Shown: positions 1 to 11,100, numbered from the stretch's first letter. The stretch: 64,000 nucleotides of DNA from CAZWBR01 sp964632305 (GCA_964632305.1 CAZWBR010000006.1:59562-123561), one strand, 5' to 3'. Notes: generated by a model not told the origin, from the letters alone. Translations and numbers: made by a program.

Positions 1-509
1 CCTTTGTCTTTATACCATTGCCTGATTTTTTTCAAATCAGCCTGCATATCATCAGTCAATTCAACCTGTTCGATAAATCCAACCTCTTTCCTGCCCCAAT
101 CAAAAAAACCATAGTACACCGGAATATTTGCCGCCTTGGCAATGGTATGAAAACCGCCTTTCCACCTGGTAGTAGGTTGCCGGGTTCCCTCCGGGGCAAT
201 GGCCAGATGCATGATTTCCCGTTTTTTAAACTCATCCACGATTTGCTTGACCAGGCTTGCGCCTTTGGCACGATCAACGGGAATACCCCCCATCGCTTTT
301 ACCACATAACCCAGAGGCCAGAAGAAAAACTCCTTCTTAATCATGATATTCGCTTTTCCTCCAACAGAAGCATAGAAAAGCCAGGAAATCACAAAATCCC
401 AGGCTGATGTATGCGGAACACCCAAGATAATACATTTCGGCACAGGAGCAACTCCCCCTACAACTTTCCATCCCAACACTTTCAATATAAACTTTGCAAT
501 ATACTTCAC
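1..509 (-). CDS. PlsC-like lysophospholipid acyltransferase family protein (3' end outside window)
   Basis: The minus strand carries an open frame from a GTG at 509 down to the window edge, about 169 residues, so the C-terminus is missing. It has the acyltransferase HX4D box (HTSAWD, about residues 33-38) and an EGTR box (in IAPEGTRQP, about residues 103-111), both typical of the PlsC / 1-acylglycerol-3-phosphate acyltransferase superfamily. These enzymes move an acyl chain from acyl-CoA or acyl-ACP to a lysophospholipid or related acceptor at the inner membrane. The GTG start was chosen because an in-frame TAA lies five codons upstream and no ATG lies between. The compact size resembles the small stand-alone branch of the family, whose acceptor is usually unknown. 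The family call is firm; the substrate is not. Confidence 0.85.
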   Translation of the reverse strand, partial: MKYIAKFILKVLGWKVVGGVAPVPKCIILGVPHTSAWDFVISWLFYASVGGKANIMIKKEFFFWPLGYVVKAMGGIPVDRAKGASLVKQIVDEFKKREIMHLAIAPEGTRQPTTRWKGGFHTIAKAANIPVYYGFFDWGRKEVGFIEQVELTDDMQADLKKIRQWYKDK

Positions 510-576
510 TGATGATAAATTTTAATTTTCGCTTTATTGTTTCACAAAGATATAGCTTTGCTGGTTAAAAACAGTT

Positions 577-1239
577 TTATCGTAATAAGGCTTGCTCGGT
601 ATTTTTTGCTCCGGCATATTTTTGGAGAAATTCCACAGCCAGCTCCATTGCCGCTACAGTGGCACTTTCACCGGAAAAACCTATAATAACCATCAGAAAA
701 CGTTTTGTTTTATTAGTAACACAGGTCCTGACTGAATCACTGGTCGGGCTTCCGAAGGCTGATACCGCATCGCGGAAGACCGGCAAAAATTCAATATTCA
801 GCTCTCCCCTTCCGATAGCCTCATAAGGTTCATTCGCTGTCCCTATTCCAAAAATCACTTCCCCCCGAATCTGTTCCGAATCAAATCCTCCGATCGACAT
901 CCCGGTTTTCAATGAAACGAGATTGACCAAATCAACGACATTATTGATCCTGTAAAGATCTAATCCTTTCACCACCCTCCGCATCAAAGCCTCGGAGGAA
1001 AGACGATAGCGCGCCGGATCTTTCCCGCAAAGCTTGTAAGCTTTGCGGCTTGCGGCTATAGCCGGATGGGAACTGATATCGCCCAAACCATGATCATTCG
1101 ATATTATTTTACAGACTTTCCCGATCTCATCCCAAAGTTCCTGGTTTTCTTCGTCAAGGATCACGTCACATTCGATACAACCCAAAACCAGTTGGGGTAT
1201 TTTTAACTTAATCTCCTCACTTATTTCTATTTTCGTCAT
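577..1239 (-). CDS. Solo B3/B4 tRNA-binding domain protein
   Basis: This 220-residue soluble protein resembles the B3/B4 domain of phenylalanyl-tRNA synthetase beta subunits, standing alone. Recognisable parts are the HPAIAASRKAYKLCGKDP stretch (about residues 58-75), the RYRLSSEALMRRV stretch that follows, and the central GGFDSEQIRG and GIGTANEPYEAIGRGE segments. Solo B3/4 proteins are widespread. Some have been proposed to act in editing or checking mischarged tRNA, but the role of most is unknown. There is no signal peptide or membrane segment. The gene lies 68 bp upstream, in its own direction, of the acyltransferase and may share its transcript. It is divergent from the TatD-like gene, with only about 78 bp between the two starts. 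Confidence 0.8.
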   Translation of the reverse strand: MTKIEISEEIKLKIPQLVLGCIECDVILDEENQELWDEIGKVCKIISNDHGLGDISSHPAIAASRKAYKLCGKDPARYRLSSEALMRRVVKGLDLYRINNVVDLVNLVSLKTGMSIGGFDSEQIRGEVIFGIGTANEPYEAIGRGELNIEFLPVFRDAVSAFGSPTSDSVRTCVTNKTKRFLMVIIGFSGESATVAAMELAVEFLQKYAGAKNTEQALLR

Positions 1240-1317
1240 CCCGTACGTTTCTGTTTTCCATCATTCTTTCAGATACTAAAATAATGATTACTTTTGATAA
1301 AACCGATCTTTTTCAGG

Positions 1318-1968
1318 ATGGTACCATTTATTGATATACATACTCACCAAACCGCTTTGCGATCTGATATAGTTGCGGTACGCAATATTTTTCTTCAGGA
1401 TTATAATGCATTGATCACTTTCCCGTTTTCAGCCGGAATCCACCCCTGGCATGCCGATCACTATTCGGGCGAAGAGATTTTACAAATGCTGGAGGCTGCT
1501 GTCCGAAACCCTCATCTGGTGGGATTGGGAGAAACCGGATTAGATAAAAAATGTAAAGTCGATTTACAACTGCAACAGGTTTCATTTAATCTTCATCTGC
1601 TGATTGCTGAAAAAACTGATAAACCATTGATTATCCACTGCGTTGGTGCTTGGGACGAATTAATTGCTGCCACCGCCAAAACATCGGCAAAAATGATCCT
1701 TCATGGCTATAATGGTGGTATCGAACTATCCAAACAGTTGATTCAAAAAGGTTTTCTATTCTCAATCGGAAAATCAATCCTGGATGAAAGGTCAAAAATA
1801 GGCCAGGCCATCAATCACATCCCTCTATCTTCATTATTCTGTGAAACAGATGAATACAACGCCGATATCAGTGTGATATACGAAAAAACCGCCATGCTCA
1901 GGGGAATCCCGGTTGATCAGCTAAAACAGGAACTAAATGATAATTACAGAAGAATTTTTCATGGTTGA
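1318..1968 (+). CDS. TatD-family metal-dependent hydrolase
   Basis: A 216-residue amidohydrolase-fold protein. It opens with FIDIHTHQ, whose HxH (H8, H10) is the first metal-ligand pair of TatD enzymes. Further motifs follow in family order: IHPWH, GLGETGLDK (metal-ligand Glu), IIHCVGAWDEL (metal His), LHGYNGG and CETDEY. TatD proteins are Mg-dependent deoxyribonucleases that remove 3' nucleotides and have been linked to DNA repair; other members may act on different substrates. At 216 residues it is shorter than E. coli TatD (about 260), as is common for this Bacteroidota subgroup. The ATG at 1318 is preferred over an in-frame TTG eight codons upstream because conserved sequence begins directly after it. 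Confidence 0.85.
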   Translation: MVPFIDIHTHQTALRSDIVAVRNIFLQDYNALITFPFSAGIHPWHADHYSGEEILQMLEAAVRNPHLVGLGETGLDKKCKVDLQLQQVSFNLHLLIAEKTDKPLIIHCVGAWDELIAATAKTSAKMILHGYNGGIELSKQLIQKGFLFSIGKSILDERSKIGQAINHIPLSSLFCETDEYNADISVIYEKTAMLRGIPVDQLKQELNDNYRRIFHG

Positions 1969-2299
1969 TTTCCGAAGAAAAATACAATTCAATTCTTCCA
2001 CAATTATTAAATCACAGGAGAAAAAAATCCTTCAATTTCTGTAATTAGTAATACAAATTACCTTCAGGAGTAACCCCTTTCTTTTTTAGTCGTTCAGTCG
2101 TTAAGAATTATATCACCCCACCGGTTCAAAGGGAAAATCGGTAATACCAACCATTTTCCCGGGAAACACCCTGAGTTGTATTACCACGCTGAACAAAAAC
2201 TAAGGGCCCTACCATTCCCGGGATGGCATTGGCCCCTTCGGATTTAATTCGTGTCCTGACAGATTATTGTTTTAAGAACTGTTTCAATACAATTAAAAT

Positions 2300-2362
2300 A
2301 CTCTTTCTGTGCTATTATAGTATAGAAAGAGTACAGAAGCTGTACAGAAACAGTACAGAAAG
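2300..2362. repeat. 11-bp-periodic element A (inverted unit, spacer, 3.7 direct units)
   Basis: Reading in 11-bp steps: ACTCTTTCTGT (2300-2310), spacer GCTATTATAGT (2311-2321), then ATAGAAAGAGT, ACAGAAGCTGT, ACAGAAACAGT and a partial ACAGAAAG. The first unit is the reverse complement of the unit after the spacer with one mismatch. The same layout with unrelated sequences recurs near 16240, 49935 and 50842. The function is unknown. Confidence 0.75.
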
Positions 2363-2413
2363 ACCGGGGATGGCCGGATTGAAATCATTACGGTCGGGGA
2401 AATTGCAGTTTCC

Positions 2414-2516
2414 ATTGACAGTAGTGTAGTAAGTCGGAGTGCGACTCTATGCTCGCGCCGCGGACAAAGGTTAACGCCCGGTCGCGCCCCGACTAACAAA
2501 TTTTCTCTCTGTCAAT
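2414..2516. repeat. MITE-like hairpin element, copy 1
   Basis: The element is bounded by perfect 8-bp inverted ends, ATTGACAG (2414-2421) and CTGTCAAT (2509-2516). Inside, a 63-bp core (2432-2494) folds as GTCGGAGTGCGAC against GTCGCGCCCCGAC with two mismatches. The core occurs again, inverted, at 51080-51142, and in short form at 35831-35862. No coding capacity. It is interpreted as a non-autonomous mobile hairpin. Confidence 0.65.
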
Positions 2517-2768
2517 ATCGCATCATGCCCCAATTCTTTTTGAGGGAAACTCTACTTATGACAGAATTACAAAGCCCGCATATTAAGGTGAATCCTGGCA
2601 AAACAGTAAGGGTGAGCCAGAACGATGAGTCATGCGACCCGGAATGCCAGGTTTTTATCGGACAGTAATAATTAAATTTGATTATTGATTACGTATAAAA
2701 CAGCCCGGCATATTTGATTTTTTAAATGAATGTTATTTATTTACAGAAATTATCAAAACTTAACGCTG

Positions 2769-3425
2769 ATGAAAAATCCTAAAAGATTTGCTGTTATTCT
2801 CTCCGGTTGCGGGGTAAATGACGGAGCTGAAATTCATGAAGCTACACTTACTCTTCTTGCCATTCAGAAATCAGGATCAAGCTACCAATGTTTTGCACCG
2901 GATAAAGAACAAACCCAGGTGATCAATCATCTTACGGGTGAAACGATGAATGAAAGCCGCAATGTATTGGTTGAATCGGCCCGTATAGCACGAGGGAAAA
3001 TAAAACCGATAAACCTGTATGAAGCTGAAAAATTCGACGGGGTAATTTTCCCCGGAGGATACGGGGTCGCAAAAAATCTCTGCAGCTTTGCTTTCGATGG
3101 GGTTGATTTCACCGTTGATCCTGAAGTGGAACTGGCAGTAATCTCCTCCGTTGAAGCCGGAATCCCGATTGGAGCACTCTGCATCTCGCCGGTCTTAATG
3201 GCTAAAATATTGCCCGGAGCCGATGTTACTATTGGCCAGGATAAGCCGACAATCGAGGTGATTGAGAAAATAGGTGGAGCTCATTATAGAACCAACCACG
3301 CTGAACTGATTATCGATGACAAGTACAAATTAATCTCTACTCCTTGCTATATGCTAAACGCCAATATTGCCCAAATTGCCGAAGGTATTGAAAATGTAGT
3401 AAATGAAATGATCAGATTAATGTAA
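2769..3425 (+). CDS. elbB: ElbB-family glyoxalase (DJ-1/PfpI superfamily)
   Basis: A 218-residue protein matching the ElbB / ES1 family in length and motif order: an N-terminal VILSGCGVNDGAEIHE, a central GVIFPGGYGVAKNL, and a nucleophile elbow GALCISPV containing the candidate catalytic cysteine. ElbB proteins have glyoxalase-like activity in vitro. In E. coli the gene was first linked to isoprenoid biosynthesis, although the physiological role is not settled. The protein is cytoplasmic, with no signal peptide. The ATG at 2769 is used, rather than an in-frame codon 13 codons upstream, because family members start with a short basic segment directly before the first strand. It stands alone, followed after 154 bp by a histidine kinase gene. 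Confidence 0.9.
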   Translation: MKNPKRFAVILSGCGVNDGAEIHEATLTLLAIQKSGSSYQCFAPDKEQTQVINHLTGETMNESRNVLVESARIARGKIKPINLYEAEKFDGVIFPGGYGVAKNLCSFAFDGVDFTVDPEVELAVISSVEAGIPIGALCISPVLMAKILPGADVTIGQDKPTIEVIEKIGGAHYRTNHAELIIDDKYKLISTPCYMLNANIAQIAEGIENVVNEMIRLM

Positions 3426-3579
3426 TATAACCTAAATACTGCCGTTCTTGCTCAAGAATTTTATCACAAAAAAACACTTAACAAAATCTATTTATTTAAT
3501 ATTTATTTGTATATTTTGAAAGATTTAGGCCAGAACGATTGAGACTCTGAAAAGTTCACCGAACAATCCTCAGGTAGCT

Positions 3580-6500
3580 ATGAGCGAAAAAAGAAGATAC
3601 ATTAAAAAACGACACATCTTTCTACTCTTATCTGTTTTTGCCCTCTTGTTCGCAGCCGGAGGAGCGTTCTATTATATAAACACCCGCGAAACGATAAGAG
3701 AAGAACAAGGTGAGGAACTTAATGCCATAGCTCAACTGAAGGCACAACAGATAGAAAATTGGGTTAAAGAAAGAAAATCGGAAACCGAGTATTTTTCCAC
3801 CACGGATGAGATTATCGAAAACATCGCACGTTTAACCTCAGACCCCCTAAACCAGGAAGCCTATAAAAAACTATACTCATCACTATCCAGCATTCAGAAA
3901 AACCACCATTATGACGATATTCTCATCATCAACAAAGAGAGGCAAGTGATCTTTTCGCTAAATAATGCCGATGATGAAAACAACCACCATTTTACCGAAT
4001 GTCTCGATTCCACCTTCAACCATAACCACATGGTCTTCTCAGACCTATATTATTGCGATAACCATAAAAAAATACATCTTGATTTTATTGCTCCCGTTTC
4101 TGTGAGTCCTTCCCGATCAGAGCCTACAGCAGCCCTTGTCATGCGGATCAATCCCGGGGATTATCTCTATCCGATGATCGAATCATGGCCTATCCCAAGT
4201 AAGACCTGCGAAGCCTATCTGGTCAGAATTGAGGGGAACGACATCATCGTACTTAGCAATTTGCGTCACAGAATAAATAGCGCCCTTAACTTCAGGACTC
4301 CAATCAAAAACAAAGAACTCTTCATGGATAAAAAAACTCTCCAACCTTTGAAAAACAATGCAATTGTTGACAGAGAAGATTACAGGGGAGAAGAGGTTCT
4401 AACCCAAATCTTACCCATAAAAAACACACAATGGATTTTAACTGCTAAGATTGATAAAAGTGAAGCCTTTGCCGATCTTAATTATCGTGGTTCTCTTATT
4501 TTAACTACTGTCGTCTTACTTATTCTGTTGCTTGGCTCTGGCCTGGCCTGGATCTATAATGTCAGACAGAAACAAATCTTTGAAGATCTGATCAACTCCA
4601 GGGAAAAGTTAAATGAAAAGGAAGAAGAGTTTAGAACTGCCCTTTACAGTATCGGCGACGGGGTAATTTCCACGGATCACCTGGGAATCATAAGGCGAAT
4701 GAATTTCATAGCCGAGAACCTTACCGGATGGAAAGAAAAGGAAGCTGTCGGAAAAAACCTATCTGAAGTATTTCGGATCATCAATGAAGATTCAAGGCAA
4801 AACGTTGAAAGTCCTGTGGAAAATGTATTGCGTGAAGGAATAATCATAGGATTGGCCAATCATACATTGCTTATTTCAAGAGATGGTAAAGAGATCCCCA
4901 TTGCCGACAGTGGTGCCCCTCTTAAAAACAATCAGGGGAAGATTACCGGAGTGATCCTTGTTTTCCGTGACCAGATTGCTGAAAGGGAAGCTGAAAACCG
5001 TTTACGGATGAGCGAAGCCCATTACCGCCTTCTCTTTGAATCGAACCCACAACCCATGTGGGTTTACGATGTTGAGTCGCTGCAATTCCTGGCTGTAAAT
5101 GATTATGCAATTGCAAAATACGGCTATTCAAGAGAAGAATTTCTATCGAAGACCATTTTCGATATTCGACCACAAGAAGATTTTGACATATTACGTAACA
5201 ACCTGGCTATCGCAAAAGAAAAAATTCAATACTCAGGTATCTGGAAGCATAAATATAAGAACGGAACAGTAATACAGGTTGAAATATCCTCTCAAAGTAT
5301 CCGGTATAATCATCGGGACGCGAGATTGGTGGTTGTACACGATATAACTGAAAGAGTTAAAATCGAGAAAACCTTAAGGGACCGGGAAGAGTTGCTGACT
5401 GAAACCGGGAGAATTGCCAAGGTTGGGGGTTGGGAATTTGATGCCAAAACAAAGAAAGGGACTTGGTCTGAGGAGGTGGCCCGCATCCATGATCTTGACC
5501 CAAAGGAAAAATCAAGTGTTGATCTGGGTTTACAGTTTTATGTCAACGATTCAAAAACGAAATTTGAAAAGGCCATTAAAGAGGCTATTGAATTGAAAAA
5601 ACCTTATGATCTTGAGCTTGAAATGGTCACCGCCCGCAACATCCATAAATGGGTTCGAACCATTGGACAACCGGTTGTTGAAAATGGCAGTGTGGTAAAA
5701 ATAAAAGGCGCTTTTCAGGATATCACAGAAAGCGTCATCATAAAAAAAGAACTGACTGAAAGCGAAGAGCGATATCGTAGCATTTTCAATAATCACCATA
5801 CGGTTATGTTGTTGATTGATCCGGAAACGGGCAGGATCATGGATGCGAATCCGGCAGCATGCCATTTTTACGGTTACCCTTATGATGATATTTTGGCTAA
5901 AAGAATTTTTGATATCGATAATGCCTCTACCGACGATATCCGAAATAACATACTAACCGTTCAAAGAACAGGATTGAAACAGTTTATTGTCCAGCACAAA
6001 CTTGCAAATAATGAATTAAAGAATGTAGAAATCTTCAGCGGGAAAATATTTATCAAAAAGAAGGAATTGATCTACACCATAGTGCATGACATATCCGAAA
6101 GAACAAAAGCGGAGAAAGAGCTAAAAAAACTCTCCGAAGCCATTAGACAGAGTCCGGCTTCTATTGTCATAACTAATGCCCAAGGGACTATCGAATATGT
6201 CAATCCAATGTTTTCAACAATGACAGGCTACACTCCGGATGAAGCCATCGGGAAAAAACCAAGTCTGGTTAAATCCGGTGTGATGTCAAACGAATTCTAT
6301 AAAAATTTATGGGACACTATTCTCCGGGGCGACATATGGCACGGGGAAATGATCAATAAACGTAAAAACGGAGAACTCCTCTGGGTTGATAAATCCATAT
6401 CCCCCATCACCAACAACATGGGGGAAATAACAAACTTCGTATCCATTGGTGAAGATATTACCGACAAAAAGAAGCAGGAAGGCGAACTGATCAAAGCAAA

Positions 6501-7659
6501 AGAAAAAGCTGAAGAAAATGACCGCCTGAAAACTGCTTTTCTGGCCAATATGAGCCACGAGATCAGAACTCCGATGAACGGTATCCTCGGTTTTGCCGAA
6601 TTGCTTAAAGACACTAAATTGTCAGGCGAAGAACAAAAAGAGTATATCGGGATCATTGAGCAAAGTGGACAGCGAATGCTTAACATTATCAATGACATTA
6701 TCGATATCTCAAAAATAGAGGCCGGACAGATGGAACTTAAAATGGAAGAGACTGAAATCAACCTTTTGCTTCATCACCTCTATACCTTTTTCCGACCCGA
6801 AGTAAGCCATAAAGGTTTGCTACTCTCCTTATCCCTTGGTTCAAAACAAGATGAAGGACCTGTATTCAGTACCGATCGAACCAAACTAAGCCAGGTAATC
6901 TCAAACCTGATTAAAAATTCAATTAAGTTTACCAATACTGGCTCCATCGAATTCGGGTATACTCAGAATGAAGATAAAATTGAGTTTTTTGTAAAAGACA
7001 CCGGAACCGGAATACCGGCAAAACAACATGAAAAAATCTTCGAACGGTTTATTCAAGGTGATACCTCTTTATCGCGCAATTATGAAGGTGCCGGTTTAGG
7101 GCTGGCGATCTCTAAAGCCTATGTTGAAATGTTAGGCGGAAAAATCTGGCTGAAATCCGAAGAAGGCAAAGGCACTACTTTTTACTTCAACCTTGATGTT
7201 CCCGATTTAAAAACCGGTGATCAACCAAACCCCAGCGTCACTCGTGAAGATCATCCCGAATTGAGGAATCAACTCCACATTCTTGTTGTCGAGGATGATG
7301 AGTACAGCATGAAATTCTTAACGAAAATATTAAATAACCTGAAAACAAAGCTTTATTTTGCCCAAAACGGCGAAGAAGCGCTCCGTATTGTCAAATCAAT
7401 CCCTCTATTGGATTTAGTACTAATGGACCTTAAGATGCCTGTTATGGATGGCTACGAAGCAACACGACAAATCAAACAGATTCGTCCAAAATTACCGGTT
7501 ATTGCCCAAACGGCCTATGCTTTTTCCGATGATGAACGTAAAGCCAAATTGTCCGGATGCGATGATTTCATTGCCAAACCCATACGACGTGAACAATTAC
7601 TTGAAATTATCAAACGACAATTGCCCCAGGGAAGAAAAACAAAAGACATTCTGACCTGA
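3580..7659 (+). CDS. Multi-PAS hybrid sensor histidine kinase with receiver domain
   Basis: A 1359-residue membrane sensor. Membrane segments at about residues 12-33 and 305-327 enclose a periplasmic sensor of about 270 residues. Five PAS-like domains follow, starting near residues 350, 482, 608, 735 and 852. The kinase core has the H-box FLANMSHEIRTPMNG with phospho-acceptor H993, N-box NLIKNSIKF and glycine boxes DTGTGIP and GAGLGLAISK. A C-terminal receiver (from about 1245) contains VVEDDE and phospho-acceptor D1283 in VLMDLKMP. The kinase should autophosphorylate at H993 and pass phosphate to its own receiver. No DNA-binding output domain or partner regulator is nearby, so the final target is unknown. 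The transmitter and receiver closely match the next gene while the sensors differ, pointing to tandem duplication. Confidence 0.93.
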   Translation: MSEKRRYIKKRHIFLLLSVFALLFAAGGAFYYINTRETIREEQGEELNAIAQLKAQQIENWVKERKSETEYFSTTDEIIENIARLTSDPLNQEAYKKLYSSLSSIQKNHHYDDILIINKERQVIFSLNNADDENNHHFTECLDSTFNHNHMVFSDLYYCDNHKKIHLDFIAPVSVSPSRSEPTAALVMRINPGDYLYPMIESWPIPSKTCEAYLVRIEGNDIIVLSNLRHRINSALNFRTPIKNKELFMDKKTLQPLKNNAIVDREDYRGEEVLTQILPIKNTQWILTAKIDKSEAFADLNYRGSLILTTVVLLILLLGSGLAWIYNVRQKQIFEDLINSREKLNEKEEEFRTALYSIGDGVISTDHLGIIRRMNFIAENLTGWKEKEAVGKNLSEVFRIINEDSRQNVESPVENVLREGIIIGLANHTLLISRDGKEIPIADSGAPLKNNQGKITGVILVFRDQIAEREAENRLRMSEAHYRLLFESNPQPMWVYDVESLQFLAVNDYAIAKYGYSREEFLSKTIFDIRPQEDFDILRNNLAIAKEKIQYSGIWKHKYKNGTVIQVEISSQSIRYNHRDARLVVVHDITERVKIEKTLRDREELLTETGRIAKVGGWEFDAKTKKGTWSEEVARIHDLDPKEKSSVDLGLQFYVNDSKTKFEKAIKEAIELKKPYDLELEMVTARNIHKWVRTIGQPVVENGSVVKIKGAFQDITESVIIKKELTESEERYRSIFNNHHTVMLLIDPETGRIMDANPAACHFYGYPYDDILAKRIFDIDNASTDDIRNNILTVQRTGLKQFIVQHKLANNELKNVEIFSGKIFIKKKELIYTIVHDISERTKAEKELKKLSEAIRQSPASIVITNAQGTIEYVNPMFSTMTGYTPDEAIGKKPSLVKSGVMSNEFYKNLWDTILRGDIWHGEMINKRKNGELLWVDKSISPITNNMGEITNFVSIGEDITDKKKQEGELIKAKEKAEENDRLKTAFLANMSHEIRTPMNGILGFAELLKDTKLSGEEQKEYIGIIEQSGQRMLNIINDIIDISKIEAGQMELKMEETEINLLLHHLYTFFRPEVSHKGLLLSLSLGSKQDEGPVFSTDRTKLSQVISNLIKNSIKFTNTGSIEFGYTQNEDKIEFFVKDTGTGIPAKQHEKIFERFIQGDTSLSRNYEGAGLGLAISKAYVEMLGGKIWLKSEEGKGTTFYFNLDVPDLKTGDQPNPSVTREDHPELRNQLHILVVEDDEYSMKFLTKILNNLKTKLYFAQNGEEALRIVKSIPLLDLVLMDLKMPVMDGYEATRQIKQIRPKLPVIAQTAYAFSDDERKAKLSGCDDFIAKPIRREQLLEIIKRQLPQGRKTKDILT

Positions 7660-8170
7660 TTTATATGCTGTCAGAAACTATCCATGTGGAATTTCATTTC
7701 GGGAAGGAGGTAAGTCATCAGATCAATCTCTGAAATTGAACAACCGTTGCTTCATACAAAGTAAAATAAGGCAATACAATCTCCTGAAATTTTTCGAATA
7801 ATTCATAACAATTATGTTCCCAAAAAACTTATCTTTGAAACCATACCGGGTTAAAGGTTAAATTAGGTAACACTATAAAACCTTTTCATAATTAGTTATG
7901 GAAAGGGGGCTTATAGACCTATAATTATTTTCTGCTGTCTTTTACCCGAAAGAACAACGGATACATGATGCCGGGTGCAGATACTGTCAATTATTCCTGA
8001 CTATTAATGTCTTAGAATTATACTAATATGATACATGTTCTTAGGATAATTTCAAGGAAATTCTATTTTTGCAAAAATCACGAAACACAATTCTTTATAC
8101 CGGGATTTTTCTGAATATTTTAGCGTTTTTACCGGAAGACAATCATCTTCCAATATGAATATTGTTTCTT
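7660..8170. other. 511-bp gap between the two kinase genes
   Basis: No gene is visible. A hairpin at 7881-7906 (CCTTTTCATAA, loop TTAG, TTATGGAAAGG; one G-U type mismatch) is followed by a second small palindrome, TTATAG-ac-CTATAA, near 7910-7925. There is no clean T-run, so termination is only possible. TATTTTTG at 8064-8071 fits the phylum's -7 element TAnnTTTG, but no good -33 TTG sits at the right distance. Confidence 0.4.
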
Positions 8171-11100
8171 ATGACTAAAAAATATTTGACTACTGAATAT
8201 ATTCTTCTTTTAGCTTTCCTTTTTATTGGGATCCTGTATATTGGATTTACATGGAACAAAGTAAAAAAAGAAAGCTCAGAAGAAGCATTGAAGCTTGCCC
8301 GTACAACTGCTGCTGTAATTTCAGTGAATAATATTTCTGCATTACATGGCAATGAGGAGGATCTTAATCAAAACTCTTATTTAAAACTAAAAGAAACATT
8401 AAAAGAAATCATCAAGGTTAATCAGGAGGCCCGCTTTTCTTATTTACTGCAAATACAGGATAATATGGTGATTATAATTGCAGACTCAGAACCGGAGTCC
8501 TCAAAGGATTATTCTCCTCCCGGTCAACTCTATACTGAAGCGCCTTCATTCGAGCCAAAACTTCTTGCAGAAAGCAAGAGTTTCATATTGGGACCTTATA
8601 CCGACAGGTGGGGAACCTGGATCAGTGCCTTTGTCCCTATGAAGGACCTTCATACCGGCGAAACCTTGGCTGTTTTTGGCATCGATTACAATGCCGCTTC
8701 CTGGCAAAAACGTCAAATGTTGGAGGTTGCCAAATCAACCATACTGATGATCCTATCCTTTTTCCTTTTATTGTTAATTCTGCGATTTATCGCGAAAAAC
8801 AAATACCTCAAAAAGGAGATTGAACACCGGGAAGAAATGGAAACCATGCTGGAGGAATCTCAACAAATCGCCCAAATGGGTAGCTGGGAATTTGACCTCA
8901 GGGAGAACAAACCTTTCTGGTCAGAAAACTGCTATACTTTATACGGATTAAACGGGAAGAAAGTAAAACTTTCCCTTGAATTACTCAAAAGCATAATTTA
9001 TCCTGAAGATCATAAGATCCTTGATCTTAAATACAATGAAATTCTGGCAACCCGGAAACCGACAACCTTTGAATTACGAATTATCCAACCGGACGGGAAA
9101 ATCAAATGGATCCAAAACAACATAGTCCCTGTTATTCAGGATGAACAGTTGATCAAACTCAAAGGGATTAATTTCGACATTACCGAACGGAAAAAATCAG
9201 AGAAAGCTCTGGAAGAAAAGGGAAAACAGCTCAATATCCTCATTGGCAATCTCCCCGGAATGGTTTACCGTTGTCAAATGGATGCCAATTGGACAATGAA
9301 TTATATCAGCGATCCATGTTACCGGATTACCGGTTATCACCCTGAAGAACTACTAAACAATAACAAGGTTTCATTCAACGATCTGATCCTTCAGGATCAG
9401 GATGAAGTGATCCGTAAAAAGTGGCAGGTTGCCCTTAGCAATCGAACTCCTTTTGAACACGAGTATAAAATCAGAGATGCCCGGGGAAATATTAAATGGA
9501 TTTGGGAAAGGGGAAATTGCGTTCTCGATGAAAAAGGCAATTGTTCTCATTTGGAAGGATATATCGAAGATATCACTGAACGAAAATTGTCAAGCGAAGC
9601 CGTCCGATCAAAAGATGAACAGGTCCGACTCCTGCTTGACTCTACAGCCGAAGCCATCTATGGAATTGACAATAATGGAATTTGCACCTTCATCAACCAA
9701 TCGGCTATTCGGATACTTGGATATAACAACGAAACCGAGGTGATAGGTCAAAACATGCATGATCTGATTCATCATTCCCACGCCAACTCCTCTTATCATC
9801 CTCAGGAGGAATGTAAAGTCCACAAAGCTTTGCAACAATTCGAAACAGCCCATGTCACCGATGAGGTTTTCTGGCGGGCCAATAAGACCTGTTTCCCTGT
9901 CGAATACTGGTCCTACCCGATCATTCAGGAGAACAAAACAATAGGCGCTGTCATTACATTTTTTGATATTACCGATCGTGTCGAGACTGAAGCTGCACTA
10001 AAACAATCGGAGGAAAACTTCCGCAATTCCCTTGAAAGTTCCCCTTTAGGGATCCGTATCGTAACCGAAAAAGGTGAATCCATTTATACCAATCAGGCGT
10101 TCCTGAATCTAATTGGGTACGATTCACTTGAGGAATTCAAAAAAATACCCAAAATAAATTATTACTCTTCTGAAAGTTATAATCAACATCAGTTAAGAAA
10201 AGGACTTCGGAAAAAGGGATTTACAACCGAACCGGAATATGAAATCACCATCTTTAGAAAAGACGGGGAAATTCGCCATCTTAAAGTTCATAGAAAAGAA
10301 ATTCAATGGGATGCAAAAAGTCAGTTTCAGGTGATTTACCAGGATATCACGCTTGAAAAAGAATCCTTGCTGGCCAAGAAGAAATATGAGCTTGAATTGC
10401 TGAAAGCCAAGGAGAAAGCCGAAGAGAGCGACCGCTTGAAATCAGCCTTCCTGGCCAACATGAGCCATGAGATCAGAACCCCCATGAACGGAATCCTCGG
10501 TTTTGCCGAACTGCTTAAAGACCCGAAGCTTAACGGAGAAGATCAACAGGAATATATAAAGGTTATTGAACAGAGCGGCCATCGCATGTTGGAGATCATC
10601 AACGATATTGTTGATATATCAAAGATCGAATCCGGTCAAATCGAATTAAGACCGGAAGAAACCGAATTGAACAGTCTGTTGCATCATCTTTACACCTTCT
10701 TTAAACCCGAAGCCGATAATAAAGGATTGCACCTTTCCCTTGTTACCGAACCGGCCAATAAAAACCTCGTCTTAATAACCGACCGGGTTAAACTGGGACA
10801 AATCCTTTCTAATCTGGTTAAAAATGCCATAAAATTTACCCCAAGTGGATATATCGAATTTGGATTCCGCAAAAAAAATGAGGGGATAGAGTTTTTTGTA
10901 AAGGATACCGGAACAGGGATCAAACCAGACCTCCACGATAAGGTCTTTAAACGTTTTGTTCAGGGCGATAATTCTATCTCCCGAAATTATGAAGGTGCCG
11001 GACTAGGTTTATCAATAGCTAAAGCCTATGTGGAATTGTTAGGTGGAAAAATTAAGCTTGAATCAGAAGTTGGTAAAGGCTCCAGGTTCTTCTTCAGTCT

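Larger units (their letters stand above)
1969..2768. other. 800-bp intergenic region rich in repeats, no convincing gene
   Basis: No reading frame here looks like a real protein. The region holds an 11-bp-periodic element (2300-2362) and a hairpin / MITE-like element with 8-bp terminal inverted repeats (2414-2516). An unremarkable 36-codon frame at 2558-2668 was not called. The part before about 2290 shows no further clear structure. The next gene starts at 2769 without an obvious promoter matching the phylum consensus. Confidence 0.6.

Noticed and set aside
18..407. A plus-strand frame of 129 residues at the left edge
   Set aside because: It is antisense to the conserved acyltransferase frame, which carries HX4D and EGTR motifs.
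2300..2362. The 11-bp-periodic elements as small CRISPR arrays
   Set aside because: Units abut with no variable spacers, the unit is far shorter than a CRISPR repeat, part of the array is inverted, and no cas genes are in the window.
2558..2668. A 36-codon frame after MITE-like copy 1
   Set aside because: No homology signal that I recognise, no promoter or ribosome-binding site, and it shares end sequence with dispersed repeats.
6297..6761. A 154-residue minus-strand reading frame inside the first histidine kinase
   Set aside because: It lies opposite well-conserved PAS and HisKA coding sequence, has no family features and reflects reading-frame shadowing.
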